64,000 nt of DNA from JACKAQ01 sp965227145 (GTDB taxonomy: Bacteria; Calditrichota; Calditrichia; RBG-13-44-9; J075), in contig OZ245730.1 in the NCBI GenBank assembly GCA_965227145.1, positions 3,782,001 to 3,846,000 of the forward strand, given 5' to 3'. How positions within the stretch are numbered: the stretch's first letter is position 1; every line of letters begins with the position of its first letter. The position numbers and the translations under genes are program-made. Under the pieces are notes generated by a model. It saw nothing but the letters and a program-made list of their open reading frames with translations, made no database searches and was not told the DNA's origin. Shown here piece after piece: positions 34,447-42,769 of the stretch.

Positions 34447-34524
34447 ATGTGGGAGGAAAACTCTCACAAGTGCTTGCACTCATCATTTTCGGCAAGCCAG
34501 GGCCAAACTTTAGATATTTTTTAG
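34447..34524 (+). CDS. possible 25-residue peptide
   Basis: GGAGGAGG ends 3 bases before an ATG that opens a 25-codon frame (MWEENSHKCLHSSFSASQGQ...). It begins 18 bases after the hairpin at 34394-34428 and ends 15 bases inside the antisense 3' end of coaE. It is polar, with no signal or membrane segment. Unproven. Confidence 0.2.
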   Translation: MWEENSHKCLHSSFSASQGQTLDIF

Positions 34525-35151
34525 TTTTTTTGCATTATTCAGCAATTTCCGAAATACGGAGTAGCTCCGTTTTTCCAATTCTTCCAGGGTTTGATTATTT
34601 TGGATGGTGAAATCTGCCCAGCGGCTTTTTTCCGGAACCGGGATTTGCCGGTTAATCCGGTTTTTTATTTCTGCATCTGATAGTTTATCGCGGGCTTTTA
34701 TTCTGTCGGCGCGGTTGCGATAATTTGCTGAAACAACCACAATGGAATCGAACATATTTTCCATCCGGATTTCGTAAACCAGCGCCGCATCGATGACAAT
34801 AACCCGAAATTTACCGGTATCGCGGGCACTTTCTATTTCATCAATCAATTTTTCAACCAATCGCGGGTGCACGATCCGGTTGAGAATATGCAATTTTCGC
34901 TCATCTGCAAAAACGGCGTCGCCGAGCAGACGGCGATTCACCCGCCCGTTTCGAAAGAAATATTGCTTACCCAAATCTTCCTGAATGAGTTTGCGAATTT
35001 CGCGATCATGATCAACCAGGTCACGCGCAACATCGTCTGCACTGATTACTTTTGCGCCAAATTTTTTAAAAAAACCGGCTACGGTAGATTGCCCGCAGCC
35101 CATTCCGCCGGTTACAGCGACAATCAGTGCATCGTTTAAAGAATCTGCCAT
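34510..35151 (-). CDS. coaE: dephospho-CoA kinase with altered P-loop
   Basis: A 213-residue CoaE homologue, the last enzyme of CoA synthesis, which phosphorylates the ribose 3'-OH. The start VAVTGGMGCGQSTVAGFF is the P-loop, followed by VISADDVARDLV and FDSIVVVSANYRNRADRIKAR. The P-loop lysine of the usual GGIGSGKST is Gln (Q21). If this is the only CoaE of the genome, the Gln must be tolerated; otherwise this may be a paralogue. It is followed upstream by the beta-barrel gene with a 21-base gap on the same strand. Confidence 0.88.
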   Translation of the reverse strand: MADSLNDALIVAVTGGMGCGQSTVAGFFKKFGAKVISADDVARDLVDHDREIRKLIQEDLGKQYFFRNGRVNRRLLGDAVFADERKLHILNRIVHPRLVEKLIDEIESARDTGKFRVIVIDAALVYEIRMENMFDSIVVVSANYRNRADRIKARDKLSDAEIKNRINRQIPVPEKSRWADFTIQNNQTLEELEKRSYSVFRKLLNNAKKLKNI

Positions 35152-35172
35152 GAAAATTTATTTTCCGTTTGT

Positions 35173-36318
35173 TCAAAATGTGTATGTAATGGTCAGCCGG
35201 TGCACAAAATCGTTCACTTCGTTAGCACCCTGACCGCTGATAAAATCTGGCCCTTCGAATAAATAATTATCGTTGATATCCAGATCCATCAAAAAATTAC
35301 CGATGTGGAGGCCCACACCAACTGTTACGTCGATATCGTTAGTTCGGGTTAAAGCCAAGCTTTTACCATTATTTCGATCGCTAATGGTCAGCTTATTTTC
35401 CGAGAAAGTTTGAACAGCACCCAACCGCAACACCAGCCATTTTTTTGCGTATGTCTCGCCACCGAGAAAAAATGCGGGCATGTTTGCGATACGCCGGGTA
35501 ATTTTTTGGCTGTCGGGGTCATCGGTTTCGCTTCGGGAAAAACCGAACATTTCGACACCTAAAATCACCAGATTTTGCGGATTGATCCGGTAATGAAAGC
35601 CCAGATTCATCCGGAATTCCAGAAAATCCGTATCGATATCCCGGTTTGCCATTTCCAACGTTGTGCTGAATTGGTTGATCAGCACCACCGGCACGTATTG
35701 AATACCATCCTGTGCGCCCAGAAAAAAGCGTCCACTAACACCAAAACCGGAGCCGCTCCACTTTTCTTCAACGCCTGCGACAACGCGCTTAAAATACGGT
35801 AATCCGAAATATGCGCCAAAATCGTATGTTTCGCTAGAAACGCCGCCGGCAAATTCAACGTAGGTTGCTGTTTCGTCAAAATCCAGTTGAAGTGAATCAG
35901 AATCCGTTCGCTCGATTTGCTCGGTTGCCAATCCGATCCGGAATCCGACTTGATTTTCCCCGATCATCGAACCGAGCGTAAAATCTGCACCTTCCAGATT
36001 TCCGAATGTCGGCGAAATTGTGTTGGGAAAGGGCAAACTAAATTGCCGGTTGAGATACAAAGCCCCGAGCGCTTTATCGCCCAACGGCAAATGCACACCC
36101 GCAGAAAATGTGTTGGATTGATTTTTGAACCGCAGCTCCGAAATAACCAGATTTGGAAATCGGTAAACACTTGCCGGAAAGGTTCGCAAATTTGACACGT
36201 CGTATGTAAAAATACCGGTGCTTCCCATTGATCCCACCCGGGTTTCACCCGGAATTGCCGGCATCGAAATACAGCATAAGCCAACAATCAACCACTTCAG
36301 CAAGAATATTTGTTTCAT
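35173..36318 (-). CDS. predicted outer-membrane beta-barrel protein
   Basis: A 381-residue protein with a cleavable signal peptide (MKQIFLLKWLIVGLCCISMPAIPGE). The rest is a long series of alternating amphipathic strands such as VGFRIGLATEQIE, TYVEFAGGVSS and FRMNLGFHYRI. It ends in LTITYTF; a terminal aromatic residue is the usual barrel-assembly signal. Glycines and Asp/Asn-rich turns fit a 12-16 strand barrel. No specific family recognised; porin or lipid-transport roles are possible. Confidence 0.72.
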   Translation of the reverse strand: MKQIFLLKWLIVGLCCISMPAIPGETRVGSMGSTGIFTYDVSNLRTFPASVYRFPNLVISELRFKNQSNTFSAGVHLPLGDKALGALYLNRQFSLPFPNTISPTFGNLEGADFTLGSMIGENQVGFRIGLATEQIERTDSDSLQLDFDETATYVEFAGGVSSETYDFGAYFGLPYFKRVVAGVEEKWSGSGFGVSGRFFLGAQDGIQYVPVVLINQFSTTLEMANRDIDTDFLEFRMNLGFHYRINPQNLVILGVEMFGFSRSETDDPDSQKITRRIANMPAFFLGGETYAKKWLVLRLGAVQTFSENKLTISDRNNGKSLALTRTNDIDVTVGVGLHIGNFLMDLDINDNYLFEGPDFISGQGANEVNDFVHRLTITYTF

Positions 36319-36614
36319 TTTGACTCCCGCTAACGATTTTTCCAGTCCGGAATCACAAGCCCTTCCTGCCGAAAACGGATTCCCTTTTTGTATTTGATTC
36401 CTGTAAAAGTTAATGAAAACCTAACAAACTAAGCAATAGGGTTTTCAGAATCAAGCAGTTGTTGAAGCCGTATTTTTTGCTTGCGAATAAATATTGTTTG
36501 GTTAAATTTGCCGTGGGTTATGGCACTGCTACCTTCTTTTATCCTACTTCTGCTCAAACGATTGCCGGATTGTGCCAATTGGTTCACTGAACCATTATCG
36601 AAACGGTAATATAA

Positions 36615-37073
36615 ATGGTCTATTACAGCACAAATAGTAACATATCAGCTCTGCTGGACAGGGCAATTCAAATCGCCACGAGTGCTCATGCCGGGCAAAC
36701 GGATAGAGGCGGCATGCCCTATATTACCCATCCGCTGCGGTTGATGATGAAACAGCCTACCCTCGAAAACATGATTGTGGCTGTTTTACACGATGTTGTT
36801 GAAGACAGCGATTGGACGCTGGATGACCTGCGCAACGAGGGATTTCCCGAGCCAATAATTGCTGCGATAGACGCCCTCACCCACCGCGAAAACGAACCCT
36901 ACGAAGCCAACCTGCAACGCATTCACCAAAATGCAATGGCAATCGCCGTAAAAAAATCAGATCTGGAAGACAATATCAATGCACTTCGGTTAGCAACGCT
37001 GCACGAAAAGGATTTCCAACGATTGCAAAAATATCACAAAGCTTATCGCTTTTTAACACGAAATACAGAGTGA
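36615..37073 (+). CDS. small HD-domain phosphohydrolase (SpoT/MESH1-like)
   Basis: A 152-residue stand-alone HD hydrolase. Metal residues appear in the order of the (p)ppGpp hydrolase domain: HAGQTDRGGMPYITHPLRLM, then VAVLHDVVEDSDWT, then KKSDLEDNI. Small proteins of this kind may hydrolyse (p)ppGpp or other nucleotides. There is no synthetase domain. The 296-base gap upstream (36319-36614) holds its promoter and an imperfect hairpin at 36414-36447; I see no gene there. The stop overlaps the next gene (GTGA). Confidence 0.83.
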   Translation: MVYYSTNSNISALLDRAIQIATSAHAGQTDRGGMPYITHPLRLMMKQPTLENMIVAVLHDVVEDSDWTLDDLRNEGFPEPIIAAIDALTHRENEPYEANLQRIHQNAMAIAVKKSDLEDNINALRLATLHEKDFQRLQKYHKAYRFLTRNTE

Positions 37074-38080
37074 TCATCGGTTTGGAAAAAACGAAAACGG
37101 CAGTTGATTCATCGACAGAATTCCCGAATTACCCAAACGGACCCATCCGCACACATTGGGTAAAAGTTAACGGGCTAACCACATTTTACCGCACAGCCGG
37201 AAAAAAAGGCGATATCTTATTGCTCATCCACGGTGGTGGTAGCGATCACTCCGGGTTTATTTGGAAACACACTTTGCCGGCGCTGGCTACCCGTTTCCGG
37301 GTGATTGCGCTGGATTTACCGGGATACGGCAGCAGCGAGCTGCCATATCTTTTGCCCGATCAATCGATTCTCTCTTTTCACAGCCATTTTATCCGCGAAT
37401 TTTTGGATGAATTGAACATACCCAAAGCGCATATTTGCGGATTTTCAATGGGCGGCGGGATTGCGTTGGGATTCGCAATCGCTCATCCGGAGCGCATTAA
37501 AAAGCTGGCGCTGGTCAATAGCTATGGTTTGGAAAAACCCGTTTTCGGGGGACTGTTAACCTATTTAATTACCCGCGTCGATCCGCTTTGGCTGAGTTTG
37601 CGCTGGCTGATTCGCCATAACCGCTTTATCGTTCGGCGCGGTTTGCGCTGGTCGATTTGCGAACCGGAAAACATTACCGATGAGCTGGTGGACGATGCCT
37701 ATCAGGCGCTCCGGCTGCAACGGCTGCATCCCGCATGGCGCATATTTCAGCATCAGGAAATTACACTGCAGGGATTTCGGACGACATTTTTGGATGATTT
37801 GGAAGGGTTGGAAAAACCAACGTTGTTCATTCTCAGCGAAAAAGACGAACTGATTCCGCACAAATTGGTAAAACCGGCGTTACAGCAGTTGAAAAACGCT
37901 CGGCTGTATATTTCCCGGAATGCCGGGCATTTGCTGCCGCGCGAAAAACCGGCGGAATTTAACCGCGTGTTGATGGATTATCTGTCAGATAATTTTGTGC
38001 CCAAATCTGGCGAAAAACCGGTTACCGCAAAGAAGAAAGATAGCTCTGTTTCTGAGCCAAAGCCTGATACGCTTCCATAA
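37070..38080 (+). CDS. alpha/beta hydrolase
   Basis: A 336-residue serine hydrolase. It has the oxyanion strand LLLIHGGGSDHSGFIW, the nucleophile elbow GFSMGGGIA, an acid in LFILSEKDELIP and the His in NAGHLLPREKP. It is close to meta-cleavage product hydrolases and epoxide-hydrolase-like enzymes; substrate unknown. The GTG start overlaps the HD gene stop. The last 59 bases overlap the 3' end of the convergent gene at 38022, and the polar tail after about residue 315 is encoded in this overlap. Confidence 0.85.
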   Translation: MIIGLEKTKTAVDSSTEFPNYPNGPIRTHWVKVNGLTTFYRTAGKKGDILLLIHGGGSDHSGFIWKHTLPALATRFRVIALDLPGYGSSELPYLLPDQSILSFHSHFIREFLDELNIPKAHICGFSMGGGIALGFAIAHPERIKKLALVNSYGLEKPVFGGLLTYLITRVDPLWLSLRWLIRHNRFIVRRGLRWSICEPENITDELVDDAYQALRLQRLHPAWRIFQHQEITLQGFRTTFLDDLEGLEKPTLFILSEKDELIPHKLVKPALQQLKNARLYISRNAGHLLPREKPAEFNRVLMDYLSDNFVPKSGEKPVTAKKKDSSVSEPKPDTLP

Positions 38081-39005
38081 TATTTTTTAAGCGCACTTTT
38101 TCCGGCTCTGTCATCATTCTGTTGAAATTGCCATTTTTCCCGATGTAGCGAATCGCCGTCGGGCCAGGCTGCATCACTGCTTCCAACATCCGCAAATCTT
38201 TTTGGGCTACCTGTGCATCATACCATTCCCACTCACCACCGGAACCTTTTCCGCGCTCCATTTTGCCATACAATGTGGTTATCGGATAATCTTTGTCACC
38301 AACGTTAATTTCATAAGAATCAATGTTTAAGCGCGAATCGCCGGAATAGTAAATTCGCATCCGCAGCCACACATCACCGTTTTCATTTTTTCCGATATAG
38401 GCTTCAAAACTGTTTTTGTAAACGTAATGCGACACATTTTTATTGTAATACCAGGTGATGCCGCGCTGCCGGTCTTCTTCTTTTCGCAACTTTGAAAGCG
38501 CTGCTTCCAAAACGCTGTCATCAAACGGCGGCGGCGTAATTTTTACCGGCGGTTTGGATTTCCGGGCAACCGGCACGGCTCGTGTTTTGGCAGCAGGCTG
38601 TGTTTGGGTTTTGGGTGCAGGTTCGTCACTCGCAAGTCCACGGCTATTCTCTTCTTTACCGTCGATAGTTGCCATCAACTCTGCCGCACGAAGCGCATGG
38701 GGCGAATTCGGATAGCGTTCATTCAATATCCGGGAAATTTCCCGCGCTTTTTCAAAATCACCTTTTTCAAATGCATTAATAAATTCGGCGAGCAGGCTAT
38801 CTTGCGGGCTGGTTTCGAGAATCGTTTCGTTTACCGGCAGTTGTTCTGCTAACCGGTTGGCATCGTTGGATTTGTATTGCGCAAAAAAATAAAAAATCAA
38901 CGCAATATAGGCTAAAAACAATCCCCAAATGATGGCTAATGTTTTGTTACCCATATTTTTTTTGCCACCGTTGGGTCGTTGTTGCGGCGTTTCTTTCTGG
39001 TTCAT
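38022..39005 (-). CDS. hypothetical membrane-anchored protein, 327 residues
   Basis: No family recognised. A short polar N-terminus precedes one membrane helix (TLAIIWGLFLAYIALIFYFFA, about residues 21-41). A helical TPR-like stretch follows (EFINAFEKGDFEKAREISRILNE), then a Pro/Lys-rich linker (about 130-165). The C-terminal domain of about 150 residues is rich in Tyr and Trp (GITWYYNKNVSHYVYKNSF, GGEWEWYDAQVAQKDL). The domain probably faces the periplasm. The WYYNK block resembles the start of a beta domain seen in envelope proteins, but I cannot name it. Confidence 0.62.
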   Translation of the reverse strand: MNQKETPQQRPNGGKKNMGNKTLAIIWGLFLAYIALIFYFFAQYKSNDANRLAEQLPVNETILETSPQDSLLAEFINAFEKGDFEKAREISRILNERYPNSPHALRAAELMATIDGKEENSRGLASDEPAPKTQTQPAAKTRAVPVARKSKPPVKITPPPFDDSVLEAALSKLRKEEDRQRGITWYYNKNVSHYVYKNSFEAYIGKNENGDVWLRMRIYYSGDSRLNIDSYEINVGDKDYPITTLYGKMERGKGSGGEWEWYDAQVAQKDLRMLEAVMQPGPTAIRYIGKNGNFNRMMTEPEKVRLKNIMEAYQALAQKQSYLSSLR

Positions 39006-39144
39006 AAAACCTCCGATGCCATTGACGCAATTTTATCAGGATAAACACTTGATTTCAAAACAATTTACATACAAATAATATAAGGTCGGACAAAAGCGGG
39101 TTCAATGATTAATCGCAATATTTTGCTTTTTGGATACGAAAGGA

Positions 39145-39177
39145 ATCCGGCTATTGCGCAAAACACAACAGCCGGAT
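39145..39177 (-). terminator. possible terminator hairpin after the thioredoxin-like gene
   Basis: ATCCGGCT and AGCCGGAT (39145-39152, 39170-39177) pair, and an inner stem is possible in the loop. It lies 28 bases past the stop on the minus strand. The T run is weak. Confidence 0.35.
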
Positions 39178-39204
39178 AAAATAATTTTGGATTAAATAAA
39201 CAGG

Positions 39205-39831
39205 CTAAACGGATAAAGCAGCTAATTTTTGGAGCGCTTCGGTAAATTCCCCATCGATTGCTTTGCCGCGATTGCGGGCATACCACCCGTGAAGTTTAGC
39301 CAAAATAGCATTTTTGGGCTCGCCGGCAGCCAGCCCTGCGGCAAAAATTTCAACCGCTTCTGCCGGGCGCGGCCCCCACTGGAATAGTTCCGTGCCGTCC
39401 TCGCTGAAAGCGACCAGTTTGGGAATGCTCCGTTTGCCATCCGTGAGATATTCATCCATAATTTCGGGATGACTATCGCGGGAAAGAATCCGCAGTTTGA
39501 CCAAATCGTTAAGTTCAGCCATTTTAACGATTTGCGGTAAAATTTGTGCGGAATCGCCGCACCAGTTTTCCGAAAGCACCATCCAGATTTGTGGCTCTTC
39601 GATTTGCGAAACTGCCTCCCGAAGCGCTTCGGAAGGTGCGTATGTTTTGCTGACCCGGTTGCTCCGTTGCAAATTCAACCGAATGAAATCCCACTGTTTT
39701 CGCGCAGTTTCATCCAGCGATTCGGGATCTGTTTCTTCGGCATATCGCTGAAATTCGCTGAAATAATCGGAATAAGTGCTCCCCTGATTCAAAATTGTTG
39801 CAATTAACGGTGATGTTTCCATCTCTTCCAT
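39205..39831 (-). CDS. thioredoxin-family protein
   Basis: A 208-residue protein. A helical N-terminal part of about 70 residues precedes a thioredoxin fold (IWMVLSENWCGDSAQILPQI, SIPKLVAFSEDG with the cis-proline). The active site is WCGDS, with one Cys rather than CxxC. Such TlpA/YtpP-like cytosolic proteins are linked to thiol redox control. No signal peptide. An ATG at 39819 (METSPL) could be the true start. Confidence 0.8.
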   Translation of the reverse strand: MEEMETSPLIATILNQGSTYSDYFSEFQRYAEETDPESLDETARKQWDFIRLNLQRSNRVSKTYAPSEALREAVSQIEEPQIWMVLSENWCGDSAQILPQIVKMAELNDLVKLRILSRDSHPEIMDEYLTDGKRSIPKLVAFSEDGTELFQWGPRPAEAVEIFAAGLAAGEPKNAILAKLHGWYARNRGKAIDGEFTEALQKLAALSV

Positions 39832-39914
39832 CCTCTCAAATTAATAGTTGCTGAACAGCCCCATTTTATTATCGTCCAGCAGTATGAATCTTGGATGTGG
39901 AAATGGAATCAATG

Positions 39915-40598
39915 TTACACAGTTTGTGGCGGCAGCAGCTCTTCTTGTGCAAGTTTTCCTTTGAAAAATTTTACGCCCAGATAGAAAAACGGTGTATCGA
40001 GCAACGCCACCGTTGCTTTGAACATGTAACTGTAAAAAATGAGTTCCAGAATTTTGTCCGCCGGTAGAACGTCCCAAAAAGTAATCAGCATAACTGCAAC
40101 AGTATCAACTATTTGGGAAACCATTGTTGAGCCGTTATTGCGCAGCCACAAATGTTTGCCATTGGTGAGTTTTTTCCAGAAATGGAAGACATGCACGTCC
40201 ACCAATTGGGCTACCAGATAGGCGATCATGGATGCCGCTGTACCGCGAACGATATAATCGTAAACATAATCGTAAGTCAGCTCTTTGCCAGGTGTTCCCT
40301 GCTGCACAGTTGAAAACCAAACCGATTCCGGCGGTAAATAATAACCGATTGTGGTGACAATCAGCATAAAAATATTCATCGCGAAACCGACCCAAACCAA
40401 ATAGCTGGCGCGTTTTTTTCCGTAAAGTTCACAAACCAGATCGGTTGCCAAAAACGTCACCGGATACGGAATGATACCCACCGGAACGCCAACGCCAAAA
40501 ATCGTTACGATTTTAGTGATACCAATAATATTTGCCATTATCAGCGAAGAAATGAAAATCGCTGCCAAAACCAGAAACAACCGTTCACGAAAATCCAA
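39915..40598 (-). CDS. yhhQ: queuosine precursor transporter (YhhQ family)
   Basis: A 227-residue polytopic membrane protein of the YhhQ/QPTR family, which imports the queuosine precursors preQ0 or preQ1. The conserved blocks are IPYPVTFLATDLVCELYGKKRA, VWVGF, MIAYLVAQLVDVHVFHFWK and TMVSQIVDTVAVMLITF. The start seems to be a TTG at 40598. It is divergent from queD, which fits a queuosine theme with tgt at 25.9 kb. Confidence 0.88.
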   Translation of the reverse strand: MDFRERLFLVLAAIFISSLIMANIIGITKIVTIFGVGVPVGIIPYPVTFLATDLVCELYGKKRASYLVWVGFAMNIFMLIVTTIGYYLPPESVWFSTVQQGTPGKELTYDYVYDYIVRGTAASMIAYLVAQLVDVHVFHFWKKLTNGKHLWLRNNGSTMVSQIVDTVAVMLITFWDVLPADKILELIFYSYMFKATVALLDTPFFYLGVKFFKGKLAQEELLPPQTV

Positions 40599-40754
40599 TG
40601 CGATCCGCCTTATATTGATTACATTTATTTTTGAAATTTAGGCCGGGAATATACACACCAAATGCTGTTTTCGCAAAACGGTGTAATTTTTGCAAAGTTT
40701 GCTTCGGTACTGCGAAATACGTATTTTTATCTGCCATTTAACGAAAGAATACAG

Positions 40755-41249
40755 ATGAAACGTTACACGTCGATCGAATTGTTCAAAGAAAATTTCAAGT
40801 TTTCGTGCGGGCATTTTACGATTTTTTCGGCGAAACACCGGGAAAATTTGCACGGACATAATTTTCAGGTGATGGTGCGGTTTACATCCGAAGTGCTGGA
40901 ACACGGCATGACATTCGATTACGGCAAGCTGAAACGCAAAACGGAACGGCTCTGCAGCGATTTGAACGAGCATTTTCTGCTGCCGGGAGAATCGCCATAT
41001 TTGCGGATCGAACAGCACGAAGATTTGGTTTTCGCCCATTTCGACACGGAAAAAATACCGTTTTTGCCGCGCGATGTGATTATTCTGCCCATCGCGAACG
41101 TAACGCTGGAGGAGCTTTCGCGATGGTTTTTGGAACAATATCTGGAAGATCAACAGGAATTTGAGGCGTTTGGCGTTCGGGAAATTGAGGTGAAAGCCTT
41201 TTCCGGTCCCGGTCAATCTGCTTCAGCAATTTGGAAACGCAGCCCATGA
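40755..41249 (+). CDS. queD: 6-carboxy-tetrahydropterin synthase-like protein (QueD/PTPS family)
   Basis: A 164-residue PTPS-fold enzyme. Zinc His residues lie in SCGHFTIF and LHGHNFQVMV, and GMTFDYGKLKR is a family block. QueD makes the pterin intermediate of 7-deazaguanine (queuosine) synthesis. It lies divergent from yhhQ. The zinc block starts FKFSCGHF rather than FDAAH, so a pterin-directed PTPS paralogue is possible. The ATG at 40755 is chosen; an ATG at 40662 would add 31 unlike residues. Confidence 0.82.
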   Translation: MKRYTSIELFKENFKFSCGHFTIFSAKHRENLHGHNFQVMVRFTSEVLEHGMTFDYGKLKRKTERLCSDLNEHFLLPGESPYLRIEQHEDLVFAHFDTEKIPFLPRDVIILPIANVTLEELSRWFLEQYLEDQQEFEAFGVREIEVKAFSGPGQSASAIWKRSP

Positions 41250-41950
41250 AACCCATTTTATTTATCACCGGCGGCAGCGCCGGAATCGGCAAAGCGACAG
41301 CAGAACTGTTTGTGCAGAAAAACTGGCGGGTGATCAATTTATCGCGGAGGGAATGCCCGGTTGCCGGCGTTCGCAGCTTTCAGGCAGATGTGAGCAAACC
41401 TGATTTTCTGACCGAATTTGCCGGGGAAATGCGCGAATTGTTGGCAAACGCGCCAAAAATCTGCCTCGTTCACAACGCGGCGTTGTTGAATAAAGACAAC
41501 CTGCACACATTGGATGAATCCGCATTTCGCAACGTTTTGCAGATCAATCTGGTTGCCCCGCAGGTGCTCAACCGCTTTGTGCTGCCTTTCATGAAACCGG
41601 GATCATCAATCATATACATCGGCTCAACACTTGCCGAAAAAGCAGTGCCCGGCGCGTTTTCTTACGTTGCCAGCAAACATGCCCAAATGGGAATGATGAA
41701 GGCAACCTGTCAGGATTTGCACGGAAAAGGGATTCACACCGTGGGCATTTGCCCGGGATTTACAGATACGGAAATGCTCAACACTCACCTCAATCACGAT
41801 GAAAAAATTTTGGCAGCCATCAAATCGATGAATGGGTTTAACCGGCTGGTAGCGCCGGGCGAAATCGCCGAAATGATTCGGGTTGCGGCACACCAACCGG
41901 TGTTAAACGGCGCTGTCATTCATGCCAATTTGGGGCAGATCGAGCGATAA
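41246..41950 (+). CDS. SDR-family oxidoreductase (sepiapterin reductase-like)
   Basis: A 234-residue short-chain dehydrogenase. It has TGGSAGIGKA at the start, the HNAAL motif, a catalytic Ser in YIGSTLAEK, the YVASKHA pair and a GFTDTEM block. The ATG overlaps the stop of queD (ATGA). An SDR coupled to a PTPS-family gene could reduce a pterin, as sepiapterin reductase does; if so, the pair would make a tetrahydropterin rather than queuosine. That is inference. Confidence 0.83.
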   Translation: MKPILFITGGSAGIGKATAELFVQKNWRVINLSRRECPVAGVRSFQADVSKPDFLTEFAGEMRELLANAPKICLVHNAALLNKDNLHTLDESAFRNVLQINLVAPQVLNRFVLPFMKPGSSIIYIGSTLAEKAVPGAFSYVASKHAQMGMMKATCQDLHGKGIHTVGICPGFTDTEMLNTHLNHDEKILAAIKSMNGFNRLVAPGEIAEMIRVAAHQPVLNGAVIHANLGQIER

Positions 41951-41955
41951 AACGC

Positions 41956-42609
41956 TTACCCTTTTATCACTTTGCAGTCGCGGATTTTGCCACGAACTTC
42001 GCACCCTTCGGGAATATAAACGGTCACTTCCGTGCGATCATCTTCATTAATAATATCGCCTTCCACCACGCTGCCATCTTCCAGCCGGATGGTCACTTCG
42101 CGACGATTGTTGCTGCCGGTTGATTCGCCGATAACAATATTGCCACGCAGCAACGATTTATCCCGCAACGTGATATTCCCGTTGATCGTTTCGATATCGC
42201 GTTCCACCAACGAGCCGGTAATATCTACTTTTCCGTTGATAACAGATATTCCACCGCGAATTTCACAACCGGAATCGATTGAAATACCGCCGTTTACGGA
42301 TTCAACATCGCCACCAACCTGCACTTTGTTTCCGATGGAAATTCTGCCGTTCACCGTGCTGACATCACCGACTTTCGATGCATTATCGATTTCAACCTGA
42401 CCGTTTACGGACTGGCAATCGCCTTTTACACTGCAATCTTTCCCGACATAAATGCTGCCGTTGACAGTGCTCAAATCGCCAATGTGAATTTCGCCGTCAT
42501 CCACCCGTAAATTTTTGTTAACGGACATATCGCCGTCACATGCGCTGATGGCGCCAGCCATCACAAACAACAACGGTAAAACGATCCGGATACCGTGTTT
42601 TTTCAACAT
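41956..42609 (-). CDS. repeat-built lipoprotein, predicted beta-solenoid
   Basis: A 217-residue predicted lipoprotein (hydrophobic N-terminus, lipobox GAISAC). The body is six copies of a unit of about 18-20 residues with core (S/T)VNGxIxI: LSTVNGSIYVG, CQSVNGQVEID, VSTVNGRISIG, VESVNGGISID, ISVINGKVDIT and IETINGNITLR. This pattern predicts a right-handed beta-solenoid like bactofilins or polymer-forming adhesin-like proteins. A final strand-rich part with VRGKIRD follows. It converges on the SDR gene with 5 bases between. Confidence 0.75.
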   Translation of the reverse strand: MLKKHGIRIVLPLLFVMAGAISACDGDMSVNKNLRVDDGEIHIGDLSTVNGSIYVGKDCSVKGDCQSVNGQVEIDNASKVGDVSTVNGRISIGNKVQVGGDVESVNGGISIDSGCEIRGGISVINGKVDITGSLVERDIETINGNITLRDKSLLRGNIVIGESTGSNNRREVTIRLEDGSVVEGDIINEDDRTEVTVYIPEGCEVRGKIRDCKVIKG

Positions 42610-42769
42610 TTTGATGCCTCCAATTGATTTTCTTTTAAAACAGAATATTGCAGGAATAACGAATTTTCAGGCGACTTGTTGCAGTTGCAAGTTACGAAAA
42701 CGTTCTGAAAAGCGGAAATTTTAGTGATTGGATGGCGGTGCGGGTTTTTGATGCGGTTTTTCGGAAAAA

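Noticed and set aside
34350..34610. 86-codon frame covering the hairpin in the gcvT-coaE gap
   Set aside because: It runs through the perfect hairpin and 100 bases antisense into coaE, with no family match; the short frames with good ribosome-binding sites are better candidates.
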